Of a DNA stretch of 64,000 bases, positions 8,514-16,255 are shown one piece after another; the first letter of the stretch is position 1; every line of letters begins with the position of its first letter. The notes below the pieces were generated by a model. It worked only from the letters and a program-made list of their open reading frames with translations, did no database searches and was not told where the DNA came from. This DNA comes from Desulfotruncus arcticus DSM 17038 (GTDB lineage: Bacteria; Bacillota; Desulfotomaculia; Desulfotomaculales; Desulfallaceae), in contig NZ_FOOX01000003.1 of the NCBI RefSeq assembly GCF_900113335.1, forward strand, positions 124,001 through 188,000. Direction: 5' to 3'. Made by a program: the position numbers and the translations under genes.

Positions 8514-10481
8514 ATGAGTACCTATCAGGTAATTTTTCAGCCTTCGGGAAGAAGAGGGCGTGTTGAAGAAGGAAAAACATTGCTTGAGGCTTCCCGGGAA
8601 TTGGGTGTCGACATAGAAGCTGTTTGCGGCGGGGCTAAAAAGTGCGGTAAATGCAAAGTAAAAATTGAAGAAGGTTTTTTTGAAAAGTTCAATATTGATT
8701 CCAAGATGGGCAATCTTTCACCGTTTCAGCCCGAAGAGGAAGGTAAATTTATAACTGAGGAAATGATTGGGGACGGTTACCGTCTGGCGTGCATAGCTAA
8801 AGTGCAGGGAGATATACTGGTATTTGTTCCGGAGGAAAGCCGCGGGGCGACTCAGGTGGTGTTGGAAATTGGGAAAGAGGGGCGTGTTTTCAACCTTGAT
8901 CCCGCGGTTACCAAATATTATGTCGAGTTGAAACCGGCTACATTGGAAGATCATACAGGAGATTATGAGCGCCTGGCGGAGGCGTTACACAAAAAATATA
9001 ATTTGCCTCCCAATTTAGGTATTGATTATTTCTGTCTCAACCAGTTGCCAAATGTAATAAGAGATGGTAATTGGAATGTAACCGCAACCGTTTGGAATGA
9101 TAAAGAAATAATACACGTTGAGTCCGGACTGGTGGAGAAATGTGTCGGCTTGGCCGTTGATATTGGTACAACTACCGTGGCAGCTTACCTGTGCGACCTT
9201 AAAACGGGTGAAACTTTAGTGCGTGATTCGATGATGAACCCACAGGTTAGATACGGCGAAGATGTTTTGTCCCGGATAACTTATCATATGATGAATGATG
9301 ATGGTATGGAAAAAATGCACAATGCAATTATTGAAGGGTTAAACACTTTGGCTGCAAGAATGACCAAAAAAATCGATATGACACCCAATGATATTCTGGA
9401 AGTAACTTTGGTTTTCAATACAGTAATGCAACACATTGCCTTAAATATTGATCCGAAATTTGTAGGGCGCTCACCTTTTACTGCGGGGGTTAAAAGCTCC
9501 CTGGATATTAAGGCCAGGGATTTGGGAATAAAAGTAAATAGATGCGCCAATGTTCACACCTTGCCGGTGGAAGCGGGATTTGTCGGTCCGGACAACGTAA
9601 GTGTTTTGATTGCCGAGGAGCCCTATAAGCAAGATAAAGAAATTAGGCTGGTTATTGACATTGGAACCAACGGTGAAATTGATGTGGGCAACAGTAAAAA
9701 GTTAATGTGTACTTCTTGCGCTACCGGTCCGGCACTGGAAGGCGCCCAAATTAAATTTGGTATGCGGGCGGCACCGGGAGCAATTGAAAGAATTCTAATT
9801 GATCCGGAAAGCCTGGAACCTACGTATAAAGTTATTGGTAAAGAAGAATGGTATCCGGATATTGAAAAAACTGATGCTAAAGGTATTTGTGGTTCTGCCA
9901 TTATTGATATCATAGCTGAATTATTCAAAACGGGAATTATCAATAAAAGTGGTAGGTTTAATTTAAAACAATTAGAAGCTAAGACGCCCCGTGTTCGCAA
10001 AGGCGAAGACGGCAGACCCGAGTATGTTTTAGCTTGGGCCAAGGAAACTTCAATTGGTAAAGATGTTACCATTACCCAGGGCGACGTTAGGGCCGTTCAG
10101 CTGGCCAAGGCGGCACTTTATTGTGGTGCTGAATACTTAATGGAGAAATATGGAGTGAACAAGGTGGATAGTGTTACCCTGGCCGGCGCATTTGGTAGTT
10201 ATATTGATCGTGAAAGCGCTCTTACGATGGGTATGTTCCCGGACTGTGAGCTGGAAAAAGTGCAGGCGGTCGGGAATGCTGCCGGTGACGGTGCCAAGCT
10301 TGCCCTGCTGGACAGAGGGAAACGCAAGGAAGCAATGGAAGTCGCCCACAGTGTAGAGTTTGTGGAAACGGCTGTGGAACCGGACTTTCAGGATAGATTT
10401 GCCCTGGCGATGGCATTTCCCCATGCCACCCATAAGTTCCCCAGCATACAACATATCCTTGATAAAATACCCAAGAGATAA
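8514..10481 (+). CDS. Reductive activator of corrinoid enzymes (2Fe-2S + DUF4445/ASKHA ATPase)
   Basis: 655 aa from the ATG at 8514 (GGGAGG upstream). An N-terminal plant-type ferredoxin domain has Cys38, Cys44, Cys47 and Cys93. A linker follows, and then a DUF4445 ASKHA-type ATPase region with LAVDIGTTTVAAYL near 217, LVIDIGTNGEID near 379 and TLAGAFGSYIDRE near 560. Proteins of this type (RACE, RamA analogues, AcsV) use ATP to reduce accidentally oxidised Co(II) corrinoid to Co(I). It is downstream of a corrinoid gene and 21 bases before an MtrH-like gene. Its presence argues that the corrinoid proteins are catalytically active and need repair. Confidence 0.92.
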   Translation: MSTYQVIFQPSGRRGRVEEGKTLLEASRELGVDIEAVCGGAKKCGKCKVKIEEGFFEKFNIDSKMGNLSPFQPEEEGKFITEEMIGDGYRLACIAKVQGDILVFVPEESRGATQVVLEIGKEGRVFNLDPAVTKYYVELKPATLEDHTGDYERLAEALHKKYNLPPNLGIDYFCLNQLPNVIRDGNWNVTATVWNDKEIIHVESGLVEKCVGLAVDIGTTTVAAYLCDLKTGETLVRDSMMNPQVRYGEDVLSRITYHMMNDDGMEKMHNAIIEGLNTLAARMTKKIDMTPNDILEVTLVFNTVMQHIALNIDPKFVGRSPFTAGVKSSLDIKARDLGIKVNRCANVHTLPVEAGFVGPDNVSVLIAEEPYKQDKEIRLVIDIGTNGEIDVGNSKKLMCTSCATGPALEGAQIKFGMRAAPGAIERILIDPESLEPTYKVIGKEEWYPDIEKTDAKGICGSAIIDIIAELFKTGIINKSGRFNLKQLEAKTPRVRKGEDGRPEYVLAWAKETSIGKDVTITQGDVRAVQLAKAALYCGAEYLMEKYGVNKVDSVTLAGAFGSYIDRESALTMGMFPDCELEKVQAVGNAAGDGAKLALLDRGKRKEAMEVAHSVEFVETAVEPDFQDRFALAMAFPHATHKFPSIQHILDKIPKR

Positions 10482-10502
10482 TTTCTGGAAGGAGTGTCAA
10501 TA

Positions 10503-11438
10503 ATGCTAACTTTAAGTAGTGAACAAAAAGTATTTCAGTTAGGTAGCTGGAAAATAGGCGGGCAACCGGGTAATAACCCACCGCTGCTAATAGCATCTAT
10601 GTTCCACAACGGGGACCGTATACTTGAGAGCAGGAAAGAAAAGAAATTTGACCGGCAAAAGGCAACAGAATATGTAAAGAAGATGGAAGAGCTTTCCGAC
10701 CAAACCGGTGTGCCGGCCCTGGTAGCACTGGTTGCCACATCGGCTGATGAAATGAAAGAATATGTTGATTTCTACACTAGCATCAGTGACCGGCCGTTCG
10801 GCATTGATATGTGGGTGGAAAAAGCCCGTTTAGAGGCGGCGGAATATTGCTGCAAGAAAGGTTTACAGGATATTTTACTTTATAATAGCATCACACCGTG
10901 GGATAAGGATATTCCCGGACAAGTGACCAAATTAAAGGAAATGGGAATTAAACACGTTGTGTTGCAAGCATATAATCAGGATGACCCTTCCCCTAAAGGG
11001 CGGGTAACAGGGTTAAAGAATATGCTTAATTCAGTTGGCGAAGGTACTTTTGAAACCGTACTTGTTGATACCTCGGTAATGAATTTACCTTCCACTTCAT
11101 TTTCCTGTATTGCCAGTAAAATGGTCAAAGAAGAGTTTGGCTATCCATGTGGCGTAGCATCGTCAAACGGAACTTATATGTGGAAAAATGCCCGCGAGAT
11201 GTGGGGTTCCGACGGATTTACGGCAATGAATTCTACTGCGCAGGGTCTGGCAGCTTTCTTCTGGTCCGACCTTTTATTCAGCGGCCCGGTAGTCAACCTG
11301 CCTAAAATCATACCTGCAGTAGCTACTGCCTGCCTAATGCAGGCCACCATGGTATATAACGAAACGGGTAAGCTGCCTGATAATGAAAATCACCCGCTGT
11401 ATAAATTCTTCGGCGACTTTGCCAAACAGCTTTCCTAG
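10503..11438 (+). CDS. MtrH-family methyltransferase (probable methyl-corrinoid:tetrahydrofolate methyltransferase)
   Basis: 311 aa from the ATG at 10503 behind GGAAGGAG. The sequence resembles tetrahydromethanopterin S-methyltransferase subunit H: FQLGSWKIGGQPGNNPPLL at the N-terminus, then a pterin-binding TIM barrel. In bacteria without methanopterin such proteins pass the methyl group from the corrinoid protein to tetrahydrofolate, as in O-demethylase and glycine-betaine systems. Its place directly after the activator supports that second-step role. With it, the cluster has MT1-like (UroD fold), corrinoid and MT2 components. A folate versus other pterin acceptor cannot be settled by reading. 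Confidence 0.88.
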   Translation: MLTLSSEQKVFQLGSWKIGGQPGNNPPLLIASMFHNGDRILESRKEKKFDRQKATEYVKKMEELSDQTGVPALVALVATSADEMKEYVDFYTSISDRPFGIDMWVEKARLEAAEYCCKKGLQDILLYNSITPWDKDIPGQVTKLKEMGIKHVVLQAYNQDDPSPKGRVTGLKNMLNSVGEGTFETVLVDTSVMNLPSTSFSCIASKMVKEEFGYPCGVASSNGTYMWKNAREMWGSDGFTAMNSTAQGLAAFFWSDLLFSGPVVNLPKIIPAVATACLMQATMVYNETGKLPDNENHPLYKFFGDFAKQLS

Positions 11439-11455
11439 TGACGGGAGGGACTACT

Positions 11456-11851
11456 ATGGTCTTGATTAGTCAAGAGATGAAGGAAATGGTTACGCAAAAC
11501 CAGTGTTTTATCGCCACTGTGGATAGTAACGGAGTGCCAAGCGTCGCACCTAAAGGGTCCACTACCGTGCTGGATGATAATACTATTGCTTTTGCGGAAA
11601 TTGTAGGTAAAAAAACCTATAACAATATACAAAATAACCATAATGTGGCTGTTGTTGTTGCTGACAGAAACTCTCTTGCCGGATACCGGTTTTGCGGAAA
11701 TGCGGAACTGGTTACGAGCGGACCTGTTTATGACTTGTTTTGCGAAAACCTGCATAGACTCAGGCTTCCTGATCCGTTGGCCGTAGTGAAAATTAATGTA
11801 AAAGAAATTTACGACATGTCAATCAAAAATCCCGGCGGTAAAATTGCATAG
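11456..11851 (+). CDS. Pyridoxamine 5'-phosphate oxidase-like (FMN split-barrel) protein
   Basis: 131 aa from the ATG at 11456 with GGGAGGGA upstream; an earlier GTG at 11438 overlaps the previous stop and lacks a site. The fold signature is CFIATVDSNGVPSVAPKGS at the N-terminus, then a barrel strand IAFAEIVGKKTYNNIQ. These small proteins bind flavin, or sometimes F420 or haem. In C1 clusters they may serve as redox helpers. It lies between the MtrH-like gene and the second UroD-fold methyltransferase, closely spaced, so it is probably in the same transcript. Function beyond fold is not known. Confidence 0.82.
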   Translation: MVLISQEMKEMVTQNQCFIATVDSNGVPSVAPKGSTTVLDDNTIAFAEIVGKKTYNNIQNNHNVAVVVADRNSLAGYRFCGNAELVTSGPVYDLFCENLHRLRLPDPLAVVKINVKEIYDMSIKNPGGKIA

Positions 11852-11878
11852 ATAATTTAATTGGTGGAGGATGATAAC

Positions 11879-12925
11879 GTGAATTCCAAAGAAAGAGTTC
11901 TAAATATATTAACTAATAAAGATGCGGACAGAATGGCTTGTTTTAGTGGTATGGGCAGTGTATTAACAGCCAGCTTGGAAGAGCATGGATATAAATTCCC
12001 CACTGTGCATGGAGACGCTGTCAAGATGGCCAAAACAGCTGCTTATACGTATCGGGCCACCGGTATGGAAAGTGTGGTGGTGCCTTATGATATGTGTGTT
12101 GATGCCGAAGCCCTCGGTTGTGTTATGAATGCTTATGAAGATGTTAACCAACTACTTTATCCAACAATTAAAGAAAAAATAATTCATAACGAAGAAGAGA
12201 TGAAGACACTTACAATACCTGATAAGGTATGGGAAAAAGGACGTTACCCTGTAGTATTGGAAGCTTTAAACCTGTTAAAAAACGACGTGGGAAATGAAGC
12301 AGCCGTCTGCGGCTGGCTATTGGGTCCATTTACCATGGCAGGACAGATTATGGATTTAAATGATTTGTTTAAGCTGGTATTTAAGAAACCTGATCTGGTA
12401 AATGGCATGCTGGAGGTACTTACTGATCTTGTTATCACTATGGCGGCAAAATTCCGTGAAGCAGGTGCTGATTATATTTGTATTAGGGAAATGGGTGCTA
12501 CTACGGATGTGCTGAGTCCGAGAAATTTCAAACAGGTGATTGATCCTCATTTAGAAAGGATTTTTGCTAATATTGGTTCGCCTAATGTATTGCATATCTG
12601 TGGCAGCACGAATATCGTTATGAAAAATATGTTGGCCAGCGGTGCTGATGCCATTAGCGTTGAAATCAAAAATAATCTGCAAAAGAGCAGGGAAGATATC
12701 GGCTATGATCCTTTGATTTTTGGCAATATCGATGCATACAGTGTTTTGGTGCTGGGGACTCCTGATGATGTAGCGCAGGCAACTATCAATGCTATGGAGG
12801 CAAGCGTTGATTCGGTATGGCCCAGTTGTGATATCTGGCCCGAAGCCCCTGTGGCTAATGTTAAAGCCATGGTAGATACGGTTAAGCAATATGGGGCAGA
12901 AAAATGGGTTAGAAAAAATAAATAA
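11879..12925 (+). CDS. MtaA/CmuA-type methyltransferase (uroporphyrinogen decarboxylase fold), copy 2
   Basis: 348 aa from the GTG at 11879, eight bases after GGTGGAGG. The N-terminus SKERVLNILTNKDADRMAC is typical of the MtaA/UroD family. Zinc ligands are H239 and C241 (HICGSTN) and C317 (PSCDIWPEAP). It is only distantly like the product of 6558-7634. The GADAISVEIK segment near 260 resembles the MtaA/MtbA group, which transfers methyl from corrinoid to a thiol, whereas copy 1 could be the substrate-side enzyme. That division of labour is inference. A strong hairpin follows at 12950. Confidence 0.88.
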   Translation: MNSKERVLNILTNKDADRMACFSGMGSVLTASLEEHGYKFPTVHGDAVKMAKTAAYTYRATGMESVVVPYDMCVDAEALGCVMNAYEDVNQLLYPTIKEKIIHNEEEMKTLTIPDKVWEKGRYPVVLEALNLLKNDVGNEAAVCGWLLGPFTMAGQIMDLNDLFKLVFKKPDLVNGMLEVLTDLVITMAAKFREAGADYICIREMGATTDVLSPRNFKQVIDPHLERIFANIGSPNVLHICGSTNIVMKNMLASGADAISVEIKNNLQKSREDIGYDPLIFGNIDAYSVLVLGTPDDVAQATINAMEASVDSVWPSCDIWPEAPVANVKAMVDTVKQYGAEKWVRKNK

Positions 12926-12949
12926 TATTACGCAGGCCGCTTGGTTATG

Positions 12950-12988
12950 AACTTGGTGGATAATTTCAGATCGATTATCCACCAAGTT
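12950..12988 (+). terminator. 15-bp perfect hairpin after the methyltransferase set
   Basis: AACTTGGTGGATAAT and its exact reverse complement flank a 9-base loop, 25 bases after the second methyltransferase gene. There is no T-run, so Rho-independent termination is uncertain; it could also be an operator or 3' stabiliser. The ~160 bases from here to 13150 hold no gene. Confidence 0.5.
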
Positions 12989-13150
12989 TGACCACCGTTT
13001 AAGAATATGGTTACCCCTTGACTATGGACAAAAAACAGTTAGCAGAAACACGAACTACTTGTTCATCTAATACTAATATTATATTATAAATTGAAAAAAT
13101 CTACGCTATATTCAAAATACAGGCGTGAAATGGGAGAGGGGAACCAGTAA

Positions 13151-13471
13151 ATGGCTAAGGCCAAAGTACGTGCTGGAGCTTGTGGATTCACAACTGTAAT
13201 TAAAGTTAAAAAAATTGATAAATTAAAGGTTAATGTCCAAATAATAAGTGCTTGTACAGACATACGTAATCTAAATGAAGATTTGGCTGAGGTGGATTGT
13301 TCAAAAGGCGTATTTGGTAGTATTGTTGATTCTTATATTTACAAAGCAGCCAGTAAACGATTGCATAATTCCGATTGTCCTGTTCCATGTGCAATTATAA
13401 AAACTATTCAAGTTGAATTGGGCGGGGCTCTACCTAAAGACGTAGTAATTAAAATCACAAATGATGACTAA
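13151..13471 (+). CDS. Small cysteine protein (DUF6951-like), paralogue 1
   Basis: 106 aa, with GGGAGAGGGG upstream of the ATG. Cys at 11, 35, 50, 76 and 80; those at 11, 35 and 76 are at exactly the same positions in the paralogue at 14229-14543. Shared motifs include CGF at 11-13, KKI at 20-22, IYK at 63-65 and ALPKD near the C-terminus. The spacing suggests a metal or Fe-S site. I think it belongs to the family now called DUF6951, found near corrinoid and C1 genes in anaerobes, but no function is known to me. It starts a small group of five genes after the methyltransferases. Confidence 0.75.
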   Translation: MAKAKVRAGACGFTTVIKVKKIDKLKVNVQIISACTDIRNLNEDLAEVDCSKGVFGSIVDSYIYKAASKRLHNSDCPVPCAIIKTIQVELGGALPKDVVIKITNDD

Positions 13472-13515
13472 GCTTATAGTTTATCTGAAAATTTGTGGGC
13501 ATGCTGGAGGGAATT

Positions 13516-14241
13516 ATGGCTAAAGTTTGGCTTCGGGAGCTGACAGCCGAGAATCTAAAAAATTTAATAATAAAATTGGGCGGAACATTGGTTGGCTTTG
13601 GGGATGTTAGCGTTGGGCTGGCCAATGAATTACAACATCTTTCCTGTGCTATATCTATTGCTATAAAACATTCTCCGGTTGAGGTAATTAAAACTCCTAA
13701 AATATTGGCATATTCCAACCAGTTGATTGGCGTTGACAAAAAACTTAAGCTTATTCAAAAAACTGTCGTTTCCATATTAAAGAGTTATGGATATAAAAGT
13801 CTTGCCATCCCCCCTGATTCAATGCGTGATGATAATCGTTTTATCGCTAAACTTTATCCTCTTTTCCCTCATAAAACTGCTGCAACATGCTCTGGTTTGG
13901 GATGGGTAGGTAAAAGCGGTCTTTTGATCAATGAACACTACGGCCCGCGCTTAAGCTGGGCTACAGTATTAACAGATGCACCGTTAAAGGTCAGTGACAA
14001 GCCCTATTTAACGAGTAAATGCGGTAATTGTAAAAAATGTATCAATATTTGTCCGGTGGAAGCAATTAACGACTGGAAGTGGGTACGTGGACTGATCAGA
14101 CCCAATTTAAATTACAGTTTATGTAGAGAGCATTTAGAAAGAAACAAGCAAGTTTTAGGGAAAGCCATTTGCGGTCTATGTATAATGGTTTGTCCGAGGG
14201 GACGAGATAATATTAAGGAGGCCAGCACATGGCAGTTGTAG
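13516..14241 (+). CDS. QueG-like double [4Fe-4S] protein
   Basis: 241 aa from the ATG at 13516 (GGAGGGA four bases upstream; a GTG at 13495 has no site). The C-terminal part holds two ferredoxin-type clusters: CGNCKKCINICP near residue 172 and CGLCIMVCPRG near 222. The middle contains CSGLGWVGKSGLLI, which resembles the epoxyqueuosine reductase family. QueG is normally longer and uses cobalamin. This shorter relative lacks the full N-terminal domain and HEAT repeats, so it is more likely an electron-transfer or reductive-activation protein than a tRNA enzyme. It overlaps the next gene by 13 bases and lies between two paralogous small proteins. Confidence 0.78.
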   Translation: MAKVWLRELTAENLKNLIIKLGGTLVGFGDVSVGLANELQHLSCAISIAIKHSPVEVIKTPKILAYSNQLIGVDKKLKLIQKTVVSILKSYGYKSLAIPPDSMRDDNRFIAKLYPLFPHKTAATCSGLGWVGKSGLLINEHYGPRLSWATVLTDAPLKVSDKPYLTSKCGNCKKCINICPVEAINDWKWVRGLIRPNLNYSLCREHLERNKQVLGKAICGLCIMVCPRGRDNIKEASTWQL

Positions 14242-14543
14242 AAATCAGCCCCGGCATATGTGGTTTTATTACTAAAGTAACAGTTAAAAAAATAAATAAA
14301 AGAGTTGTTGAGGTTAATATTGAAACGGATTGTCCCAATATTAAAAAAGTAGCCGGGGACATAAAAAGTATTGATGTATATAAAGAACTTTTTTGTAAAT
14401 TACATGAAACAAATATATACAAGACACTTATAAAAGGCATGGCTCATCCTACCTGTTTAGTGCCTTTGGGGATTCTTAAAGGTGTTGAAGTAGCTGCTGA
14501 CCTGGCGTTACCCAAGGATGCCACTATAAACGTACATTCATAA
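14229..14543 (+). CDS. Small cysteine protein (DUF6951-like), paralogue 2
   Basis: 104 aa from an ATG with AAGGAGG seven bases before it, inside the end of the Fe-S gene, so translation is probably coupled. It aligns without gaps to the product of 13151-13471 over the first 76 residues, keeping Cys11, Cys35 and Cys76, GxCGF, KKI and ALPKD. Cys50 and Cys80 of the first copy are absent, and a Cys appears at 56 instead. The pair around one Fe-S protein suggests two subunits of a small redox or cofactor-handling complex. That is inference; no function is established. Confidence 0.75.
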   Translation: MAVVEISPGICGFITKVTVKKINKRVVEVNIETDCPNIKKVAGDIKSIDVYKELFCKLHETNIYKTLIKGMAHPTCLVPLGILKGVEVAADLALPKDATINVHS

Positions 14544-14631
14544 ATTCTCTCCAGACCCTAATTGCCGTATACCCTGCACATCCGGAAAACTGTCCGGGGG
14601 TGTACCATAACTAGTAAATTGGGTGTGTGTA

Positions 14632-15198
14632 ATGATAACAATTTTGTGTTGTTCAATTCTTAAGCGAGAGATCGAATATATTATTAATAAAATAGATATT
14701 GAAGCGGAGTTAGTATATTTAGACTGTACTTTACATGTTGATCCGCAAAAATTATGCTCAGAAATTAATAAGTTCCTAAGTAATTCAAATAACGCATTTG
14801 TTATATATGGGAATAAATGTTGCCCGGATATGGAACAAATTATAGAAGCTAATAATGCCATTTTGATAGGAGCCCAAAATTGTGTTGATATGATATTGGG
14901 GCCGGAGGTAGAGAAACAGTCCACATTAAATAAAACATTCTTTCTTACAGGAGGATGGTTGGAAAACTGGAAGCTGATTTTTCAAAAAACGCTTAAATGG
15001 GATAAAATAGAAGCCCGTCAGAAGTTTGGTTATTGCGAAAAAATGTTGTTAATAGATAATGGATTGGTGAAAATATCTGATTATGAGCTATTGGAAATGT
15101 TTGACTATACGGGCTTGCCAATTGAAACATATGTAAATGGTTTAGGCTTTTTTGAATCTTTGATAGTTAATAAGCTAAGTAACTATATATATTTTTAA
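14632..15198 (+). CDS. DUF1638 family protein
   Basis: 188 aa from the ATG at 14632; a GTG at 14623 is an alternative and neither has a strong ribosome-binding site. The N-terminal ITILCCSILKREIEYII, the LVYLDCTLHVDPQKL segment and YGNKCCPDMEQII match the DUF1638 pattern of conserved cysteines and a Rossmann-like fold. The C-terminal part (FFLTGGWLENWKLIFQ) also fits. DUF1638 genes are often found with corrinoid methyltransferases, and their role is unknown. It precedes the DUF5714 gene by about 40-140 bases depending on that gene's start. Confidence 0.75.
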   Translation: MITILCCSILKREIEYIINKIDIEAELVYLDCTLHVDPQKLCSEINKFLSNSNNAFVIYGNKCCPDMEQIIEANNAILIGAQNCVDMILGPEVEKQSTLNKTFFLTGGWLENWKLIFQKTLKWDKIEARQKFGYCEKMLLIDNGLVKISDYELLEMFDYTGLPIETYVNGLGFFESLIVNKLSNYIYF

Positions 15199-15237
15199 CT
15201 TATCTTCTAATTCTTTACCCCAAAAGAGGGGAGGGTT

Positions 15238-15339
15238 TTGCTACTGACTATTAAGAAAGCTGGTTATGGGGATAGTTGCTGAGGATCTACTGAACAAGGT
15301 GTAGGTCAACACCTTAAAGAGAATAAGGAAAATTGTTTA
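15238..15339 (+). other. Probable 5' extension of the DUF5714 gene through a UGA (selenocysteine?)
   Basis: The DUF5714 reading frame continues upstream of its only usable start (GTG 15340) without any ATG, GTG or TTG, as far as a TGA at 15280-15282, and is open again beyond it. Read through, it gives SCUGSTEQGVGQHLK and then ENKENCLVCG. The CLVCG half of the zinc ribbon lies across the GTG, so starting there loses its first Cys. A GGGGAGGG site at 15228-15235 precedes TTG 15238 and CTG 15244. A SECIS-like hairpin directly follows the UGA. I infer a selenocysteine codon; a frameshifted relic is the main alternative. Confidence 0.5.
15284..15307 (+). promoter_or_regulatory. SECIS-like hairpin after the UGA of the DUF5714 gene
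   Basis: GATCTAC pairs with GTAGGTC (7 bp with one G-U pair) around the loop TGAACAAGGT. It begins one base after the UGA, and the loop G's lie about 16 bases from it, within the range of bacterial SECIS elements. This supports selenocysteine insertion but is not proof. Confidence 0.45.
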
Positions 15340-16023
15340 GTGTGTGGCAATCAATTGGATTATCTTAAAATGGGTCAAGAGTTTATATGTATGTATTGCG
15401 GCCAAAAGGAAACCGGTTATGTTTATTGCTCAAATAATCATTATATATGTGATAATTGCCATGGGAAAAGCTCTTATGAAATTATCTTGCGACTGACACT
15501 TTCTGTTAAATGTAGCAATCCAATTGATATAGCTGAAGCAATGATTAAATTAGCACATCTTCCCATGCTGGGTTGCGAGCATGCTTTGGTTGCTGCCGGC
15601 TCCTTTTTAGCTGCTGTAAAAAATCATGGGACTATAAAGATAACTGATAACCAAATTATCGAAACCTTTAACCGAACTCAAAAACAAGCTGTCGGTGCTT
15701 ATTGTGGTTTAACCGGTATTTGTGGTGTGGCTGTGGCAATCGGTGCATCTTTTAGTGTAATTCTTGGAGCAGCTTGTCCCAAAGATAAAGAAACTGCTAT
15801 TACTATGCATGTTGTTTCCCGAATTATAAGCGCATTAGCCAATCAAACCGGACCATGCTGCTGTAAAAACTTTATACGCACAGCGTTAATTTTAAGTTGC
15901 CAACTAACTAAAGAGTACTTTGATATGCAGCTTCCTTGCACGAAAGAGATTAAATGTCAGGATGCCCACCGGCACCCGCATGGTTGCCGGAAGGAGAAAT
16001 GTATATATTATTTAAACATGTAA
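15340..16023 (+). CDS. DUF5714 family zinc-ribbon protein
   Basis: At least 227 aa; the true N-terminus is probably further upstream (see 15238-15339). A treble zinc ribbon opens the protein (CGNQ, CMYCGQ, YCSNNHYICDNCHG), followed by a DUF5714 domain with many Cys and small residues: LPMLGCEHALVAAGSFLAA, YCGLTGICGVAVAIGA, and the CCCKNF cluster near 170. The C-terminus has HRHPHGCRKEKC. The family occurs in methanogens and anaerobic bacteria near C1 or radical-SAM genes; its activity is unknown. Six or more Cys in the second half suggest an Fe-S cluster or thiol chemistry. Confidence 0.8.
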   Translation: MCGNQLDYLKMGQEFICMYCGQKETGYVYCSNNHYICDNCHGKSSYEIILRLTLSVKCSNPIDIAEAMIKLAHLPMLGCEHALVAAGSFLAAVKNHGTIKITDNQIIETFNRTQKQAVGAYCGLTGICGVAVAIGASFSVILGAACPKDKETAITMHVVSRIISALANQTGPCCCKNFIRTALILSCQLTKEYFDMQLPCTKEIKCQDAHRHPHGCRKEKCIYYLNM

Positions 16024-16139
16024 AGCGGGATCATAACTACCTGATAGAAAATTTTCTAATTATGGTTAAAGGACCCTTGGCAGCCTTTGACCTCCTGATA
16101 ACATAACTCTTTTGCATTGTTTGTAAGTTTTTTGTGGTA

Positions 16140-16215
16140 GAAAGGTTTAACCTTTCGTAGCGCATGGCGGATGGGGTTGGTGTCTAACTACCGGCCCCAT
16201 TGCCAGACTATTTTT
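16140..16215 (+). promoter_or_regulatory. Structured leader with terminator-like hairpin before cbiM
   Basis: The 232 bases between the DUF5714 gene and cbiM are folded. A small hairpin GAAAGGT/ACCTTTC lies at 16140-16156. A larger one has ATGGGG/CCCCAT at 16171-16200, extended by TGGC/GCCA at 16164-16205, and is followed by a T-rich run. It may end the upstream transcript, or it may be the expression platform of a metal- or B12-responsive leader. It lacks the cobalamin riboswitch boxes seen at 20.1 kb, and I do not recognise an aptamer. Confidence 0.4.
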
Positions 16216-16255
16216 ATTATTTTAAAAATATAAAAATATTATGTAAACAATTGGA

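Noticed and set aside
9623..10072. 149-aa minus-strand frame within the corrinoid activator gene
   Set aside because: It lies wholly opposite conserved ASKHA motifs and has no initiation signals.
13516..14241. Calling the double Fe-S protein a true epoxyqueuosine reductase
   Set aside because: It is too short for QueG, lacks the C-terminal repeats, and lies among C1 accessory genes rather than tRNA-modification genes.
16140..16215. Second cobalamin riboswitch or NiCo riboswitch before cbiM
   Set aside because: The B12 box and the GCCACTG elements are absent, and I could not match the NiCo consensus by eye. Kept only as an unidentified structured leader.
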